NCBI GenBank assembly: GCA_009691245.1
Contig: SHUM01000039.1
Span: 1-34,179 of the forward strand
Length of the DNA: 34,179 bases
Direction: 5' to 3'
DNA from: Acidobacteriota bacterium
GTDB lineage: Bacteria > Acidobacteriota > Terriglobia > 2-12-FULL-54-10
A program made the position numbers and the translations under genes. Below are positions 31,016 through 34,179 of this stretch, piece after piece. A model generated the notes under the pieces. It was not told where the DNA came from, ran no database searches, and saw only the letters and a program-made list of their open reading frames with translations. Positions within the stretch are counted from its first letter, which is position 1, and the number at the start of each line of letters is the position of its first letter.

Positions 31016-31243
31016 TCAAATCCCGGCAAAAAGTTCTTCCCGCACTGCTTCCCAGGGGATCAATTCCCCCGCTCCCATATCGACCTCGGCCACCTGACAC
31101 GCAATTTCCAGCGACCAGGCGGCTTGCACGTCGGCCTCCGGAGCGGGGTCAAGGGTCTCAACCAATAAGCCCGCCAGCGTGGCTCAATCCCGCTCCGGCA
31201 GCTTAGTCGCTTCGTGGAAGATTTCATTAAGATTGTTCGGCAT
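31016..31243 (-). pseudogene. Addiction-module antitoxin with an in-frame TGA
   Basis: From ATG 31243 the frame encodes MPNNLNEIFHEATKLPERD, then TGA at 31186-31184. It continues in the same frame as ATLAGLLVETLDPAPEADVQ, AAWSLEIACQVAEVDMGAGE and LIPWEAVREELFAGI, to a TGA at 31018-31016. The reconstructed 75-codon product has the plan of the addiction-module component family (LP-x-x-x-R-x-x-LA-x-x-L-x-x-SLD, acidic helix, then IPWEEVR). One premature stop in an otherwise clean frame implies a recent loss. It starts 26 nt after the leuA stop and ends 32 nt before the next antitoxin-like gene; no toxin accompanies it. Confidence 0.8.
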
Positions 31244-31269
31244 GACTTAAATTCGCCTCCGACTTTAAC

Positions 31270-32511
31270 TCACACCCCGGCGGGGAGGGATTGCTCGTGG
31301 TGCTGCATGAGCCGGATCAGGTCATCTTCCACGACGACTTTCTTGCGATCGGCGAGGTCGCTGAAACGGCGATAGATGTCGTTGATCTGACCCGCCTCGA
31401 TGCGATAGCCGAGTCCTTCCAAGCGGCTTAAGAGCGCGTGGCGACCGGAGTGCTTGCCCAGCACCAGCATATTGGTGGGCACGCCGACCGATTGCGGCGT
31501 CATGATCTCATACGTCAGCGCGTTCTTCAGCACGCCGTCCTGATGGATGCCTGCCTCGTGCGCAAACGCGTTGCGGCCCACGATGGCCTTGTTTGGTTGC
31601 ACCGGCACGCCGATGATCTCGCTGAGCAACTGGCTGGTCGGAAAGAGCAGTTCCGTATTGATGCCGTTGGTGTAGGGCATCAGATCGTGGCGCACGCGCA
31701 GCGCCATCACCACTTCTTCAAGCGCGGCGTTGCCAGCCCGCTCGCCGATGCCGTTGATGGTGCATTCGATCTGCCGCGCGCCCGCCTCCACCGCGGCCAA
31801 TGAATTGGCGACGGCCAGGCCCAGATCATCGTGGCAATGCACGCTCAGGATAGGACCCTCGCCCACTGCCCGCCGCACCAGCGCGGTGATCTCGGCGTAC
31901 TCGCGCGGCGCGGTGTAGCCGACGGTGTCAGGAATGTTCAGCGTGGTCGCGCCGGCTTCCACGGCGGTCTTGAAGGCCTCGCACAGAAACGCGCGGTCGG
32001 TGCGCGTCGAGTCCTCGCAGGAAAACTCGACGTCTTCCACCAGTTTGCGCGCCAGACGCACCGCGTTGCCGATGCGCTCCAGAGCCTCGCTGCGAGTGAT
32101 CTTCAACTTATGTTCCAGATGAATGTCGGAGGTGGCCAGAAAAACGTGGATGCGCGCACGGCTGGCGGGCTCCAGCGCCTCGGCGGAGCGTTCGATATCG
32201 GCCTGGGCGCAACGCGCCAGCGCAGCGATGGTGATTTTATTCCCAGCCTGCTGGGCGACCTGGCGCACGGCCTCGAAGTCTCCCGTGGAGGCGATGGGGA
32301 AGCCGGCTTCCAGAATGTCCACGCCCAGATCTTCAAGCTGGCGGGCCATGCGCAGTTTTTCCGGAGTGTTCATGCTGCAGCCTGGCGATTGCTCGCCGTC
32401 GCGCAACGTGGTGTCGAAGATGCGCACTCGATTGCCTGGAGTGGATGAAGCGTTGCCGGCTTTTACGTTGCCAATATTGCTTTCGACGTTTCCGACGTTA
32501 TCCTCGGGCAC
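31270..32511 (-). CDS. leuA: 2-Isopropylmalate synthase, short form lacking the regulatory domain
   Basis: This 413-residue protein condenses acetyl-CoA with 2-oxoisovalerate, the first committed step of leucine synthesis. GTG 32511 has a strong AGGAGGAC site. After a Gly/Asn/Val-rich leader ([20 protein letters not shown]) the TIM barrel starts with [16 protein letters not shown] (29-44). It includes metal ligands His225 and His227 in [11 protein letters not shown], Asn261 in [13 protein letters not shown], and subdomain motifs [17 protein letters not shown] and [10 protein letters not shown]. The protein stops at [16 protein letters not shown]. Typical LeuA proteins are about 510-520 residues and end with a LeuA dimer domain of about 130 residues that binds leucine, which is absent here. 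It could be a feedback-resistant form or a related condensing enzyme; the motifs favour LeuA. A LysR gene is divergent. Confidence 0.92.
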   Translation of the reverse strand: MPEDNVGNVESNIGNVKAGNASSTPGNRVRIFDTTLRDGEQSPGCSMNTPEKLRMARQLEDLGVDILEAGFPIASTGDFEAVRQVAQQAGNKITIAALARCAQADIERSAEALEPASRARIHVFLATSDIHLEHKLKITRSEALERIGNAVRLARKLVEDVEFSCEDSTRTDRAFLCEAFKTAVEAGATTLNIPDTVGYTAPREYAEITALVRRAVGEGPILSVHCHDDLGLAVANSLAAVEAGARQIECTINGIGERAGNAALEEVVMALRVRHDLMPYTNGINTELLFPTSQLLSEIIGVPVQPNKAIVGRNAFAHEAGIHQDGVLKNALTYEIMTPQSVGVPTNMLVLGKHSGRHALLSRLEGLGYRIEAGQINDIYRRFSDLADRKKVVVEDDLIRLMQHHEQSLPAGV

Positions 32512-32579
32512 TCAAGTCCTCCTGCCGTCTCCGCAGCGACCGCTCCCGCGCCCGCCGTTCAGGACAGAATTCCACCTGA

Positions 32580-32609
32580 ATTATAACAAACCCGCCCAAC
32601 CCAAAACAA
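32580..32609 (-). promoter_or_regulatory. leuA: Predicted leuA promoter
   Basis: On the minus strand TATAAT (32585-32580) is preceded at 18 nt by TTGTTT (32609-32604), a fair sigma-70-type pair. The -10 lies about 70 nt upstream of the leuA GTG, leaving room for a leader. Confidence 0.55.
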
Positions 32610-32611
32610 AC

Positions 32612-32634
32612 TTATAATTAGAAATTGATTATAA
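32612..32634. promoter_or_regulatory. AT-rich palindrome between leuA and the LysR gene
   Basis: TTATAAT at 32612-32618 and ATTATAA at 32628-32634 form a perfect inverted repeat with 9 nt between, containing the T-N11-A pattern of LysR-type sites. It sits immediately upstream of the predicted leuA -35 and about 95 nt upstream of the LysR start. Confidence 0.6.
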
Positions 32635-32728
32635 ATTCTGTTAATATGACCCGAGGCCGCTCCCGCGGACGTGCCCGCGGGTCTTCTGTACGTAAGGCAG
32701 CTTGATCGGCGGGGCATAAAGAACTCTC

Positions 32729-33613
32729 ATGGAACTTTCGCAGCTCGGCATATTTCTGACCGTGGCCACCGAGAAGAGCTTCTCGCGCGCCGCCCGGCGG
32801 TTGCATCGCACCCAGCCTGCGATCAGTCTGGCCGTGCAGCGGCTGGAGGCCGAGCTGGGCGAAAAACTGCTCGACCGTTCTCTCAAAGATGGCACGCTCA
32901 CCGACGCCGGCCGCGTAGTCTTCGAGTACGCGCAGAAGTTTGACAGTATGCGCCGCGAGATGGCCAACGCGCTCACCGAGCTGCGCAATCAGTACACCGG
33001 CAAGCTCATCATCGGCGCGAACGAAAGCGGCGCTCTCTATCTGCTCACGCATATCGAGAAGTTCCACGCGCTCTACCCCGGCGTGAAGGTGGAGGTGCGC
33101 CGCGCGCTGTCGCGCAATATCCCCAACGAGGTGAGCGACAACACGCTGGAACTGGGCGTGGTCAGCTACCGGCCCGGCGACAAGAACCTCAACTCGATTG
33201 TCATCTATCAGGACGCGGTCGCCTTCATCGTCCACCCGGAGCATCGCTTCGCCAAGCGTAAGCAGGTGTCGATCCGCGACCTGGGCACCGAGACGATCAT
33301 CGCGCACAACATCGCCTCGCCCTACCGTCAGCTGGTGCTGGACGCCTTCCAGCGCCACCGCGTCCCACTGAACATGGACATCGAGATGCCCACGGTCGAA
33401 ACCATCAAGAAGCTGGTGCAATCGAAGATGGGCGTGGCCTTCGTCCCGCGCATGTGCGTGCAACCCGAGATCGCCGCCGGCCTGCTGGTAACCATCCCCA
33501 TGAAGGAACTGCAAGTCGCCCGCAAGATTCACCTGGTCTATCCCTCGCACCGCCACCTCTCGCACGCCGCCCGCGCCTTCCTCGAGCTGGTCAAAACTTC
33601 CGCCGAAGCTTAG
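32729..33613 (+). CDS. LysR-type transcriptional regulator, divergent from leuA
   Basis: This 294-residue protein has the typical LysR layout. The winged HTH at residues 1-60 includes LGIFLTVATEKSFSRAARRL and HRTQPAISLAVQRLEAELGE. A linker helix runs to about residue 90, and a two-lobed effector domain follows, starting GKLIIGANESGALYLLTHIE. Late motifs such as KLVQSKMGVAFVPRMCV are usual for the family. It would bind DNA as a tetramer and respond to a small effector, here unknown. The spacer to leuA is 217 nt and contains a LysR-like palindrome, so regulation of leuA and of itself is plausible but inferred. The ribosome site is weak. Confidence 0.93.
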   Translation: MELSQLGIFLTVATEKSFSRAARRLHRTQPAISLAVQRLEAELGEKLLDRSLKDGTLTDAGRVVFEYAQKFDSMRREMANALTELRNQYTGKLIIGANESGALYLLTHIEKFHALYPGVKVEVRRALSRNIPNEVSDNTLELGVVSYRPGDKNLNSIVIYQDAVAFIVHPEHRFAKRKQVSIRDLGTETIIAHNIASPYRQLVLDAFQRHRVPLNMDIEMPTVETIKKLVQSKMGVAFVPRMCVQPEIAAGLLVTIPMKELQVARKIHLVYPSHRHLSHAARAFLELVKTSAEA

Positions 33614-34001
33614 ACCGAAGAGTAGACCCAAAGCGTAAAAACTCCAGCTTCCCCAGAATGACTTTCCCGCCGCGGACTGCTCCGCGACTGCACCATTTTC
33701 GGGCACAATTCCACAACCAATTTCACGCGCCAACCTGCCCACATACGCAGCCCAGCCACAACTATCCACGTTCACAGTTATTGCGGCCCTGACCAACCTT
33801 GCGGTCGTATCGCGCACTCCAGACGGCCCTCACTCAGCCCACCCCCTGCCCCACCAAAGCTTGCAGTCTTTGCGGGATCCTCGGCAGCGGAATTCGCGGT
33901 CCTTCTCGCGTCCGCGTCTCTCGCAAAAATTTTGGTTGCCCGGGGTGGTTCCGGGTAAATTAGATATATACTGGCAACCTCCGGCAGGCAAATTCACCCG
34001 G
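33614..34001. other. Intergenic stretch with no recognised feature
   Basis: This 388-nt stretch after the LysR stop has C-rich composition on the plus strand at 33700-33870 and no ribosome site, strong hairpin or convincing coding frame. An open plus-strand frame passes through its right part into the next entry but resembles no protein. It may be decayed coding sequence. Confidence 0.5.
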
Positions 34002-34179
34002 ATGCCGTCCCGGCCCCGCAAGGGCCAGGCACAGGCCATACTCAACAAATTCTTGAGCCGCCTGAAGACGTTCATGAACCAACATCCCCAGGTTGAGATT
34101 CTAGTCCTGCGGCGCCGCGGCTTCGAGATCGGCGCGATGATCGAACAGGGCACCGCCGACTTCGGCTACCTTCCGCTGG
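34002..34179 (+). CDS. Partial open frame faintly like a LysR effector-binding domain
   Basis: From ATG 34002 the plus-strand frame is open to the window edge. It reads MPSRPRKGQAQAILNKFLSR, then LKTFMNQHPQVEILVLRRRG and FEIGAMIEQGTADFGYLPL. The pattern of a helix, HPQVEI-x-x, then a helix and G-x-A-D-x-G-x is that of the first half of a LysR-type effector domain. No HTH is found upstream, so if the resemblance is real this would be a 5'-truncated gene or a small relative. There is no ribosome site, and the start is arbitrary because the frame is open upstream. Confidence 0.35.
   Translation, partial: MPSRPRKGQAQAILNKFLSRLKTFMNQHPQVEILVLRRRGFEIGAMIEQGTADFGYLPL

Noticed and set aside
31184-31186. 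In-frame TGA as a selenocysteine codon
   Set aside because: Antitoxins of this family have no selenoprotein members and no SECIS-like hairpin stands out just downstream; nonsense mutation is simpler.
32618-33817. 399-codon minus-strand open frame covering the LysR gene
   Set aside because: The LysR frame has clear domain content; this one is its complement, rich in Asp/His/Val/Leu with no family resemblance.

Overview
The window is GC-rich bacterial chromosome, most likely from an acidobacterium (Acidobacteriota). The main pointers are a secreted von Willebrand factor A protein of the type very common in that phylum (9470-10453), an Oar-like TonB-dependent receptor with the LPLNGRSY plug motif (17537-20605), and intergenic hairpin repeats. 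The assignment rests on family knowledge, not a search. I saw no rRNA, tRNA, CRISPR array or phage module by eye.

Layout. 1-1762: the edge of an IS3-type transposase, a SemiSWEET sugar-transporter remnant, and a secreted Asn/Gly-rich protein with its terminator. 1763-9470: acetyl-CoA synthetase (+), then on the minus strand a TrmJ-like RNA methyltransferase and MutS2, separated by a 961-bp IS701-type element carrying an internally deleted transposase and CTAG target duplications. 9470-16605: the VWA protein (-), then a plus-strand run with a small unknown protein, RfbB (dTDP-glucose 4,6-dehydratase), a CsgG/FlgO-like TPR protein, a ClpP-NfeD membrane protease with its slipin partner, and a SPOR-domain membrane protein. 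16728-32511 is all minus strand. In transcription order it holds LeuA (short form), two orphan antitoxin-like genes (one with an in-frame stop), a tannase-type esterase, an AbrB-VapC module, an RHH VapB-VapC module, LeuB, an AMP-ligase/ACP/acyltransferase fusion, a secreted amidohydrolase, a cohesin-like exported protein, the TonB receptor and CoaE. 32729-33613 is a LysR regulator divergent from leuA. The right edge carries an open frame faintly like a LysR effector domain.

How the parts relate. LeuA and LeuB belong to one pathway but are separated by toxin-antitoxin cassettes, their relics and a tannase; leuB starts 21 nt after a vapC stop codon and probably depends partly on read-through from that module. 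LeuA lacks the usual C-terminal leucine-feedback domain, and a broken antitoxin starts 26 nt after its stop. The divergent LysR gene and an AT-rich palindrome in the shared spacer make it a candidate leuA regulator. The TPR, NfeD, slipin and SPOR genes form an envelope-quality and membrane-domain cluster.

The most unusual recurring structure is a set of long intergenic hairpins in two sequence families: A at 9284, 23579 and 30673; B at 17446 and 26410, plus a decayed half at 16620. Most lie shortly after minus-strand stop codons. Within a copy the two arms match each other even where copies differ, and in A1 both arms carry the same small nested palindrome. This points to arm-to-arm copying, selection for pairing, or both.
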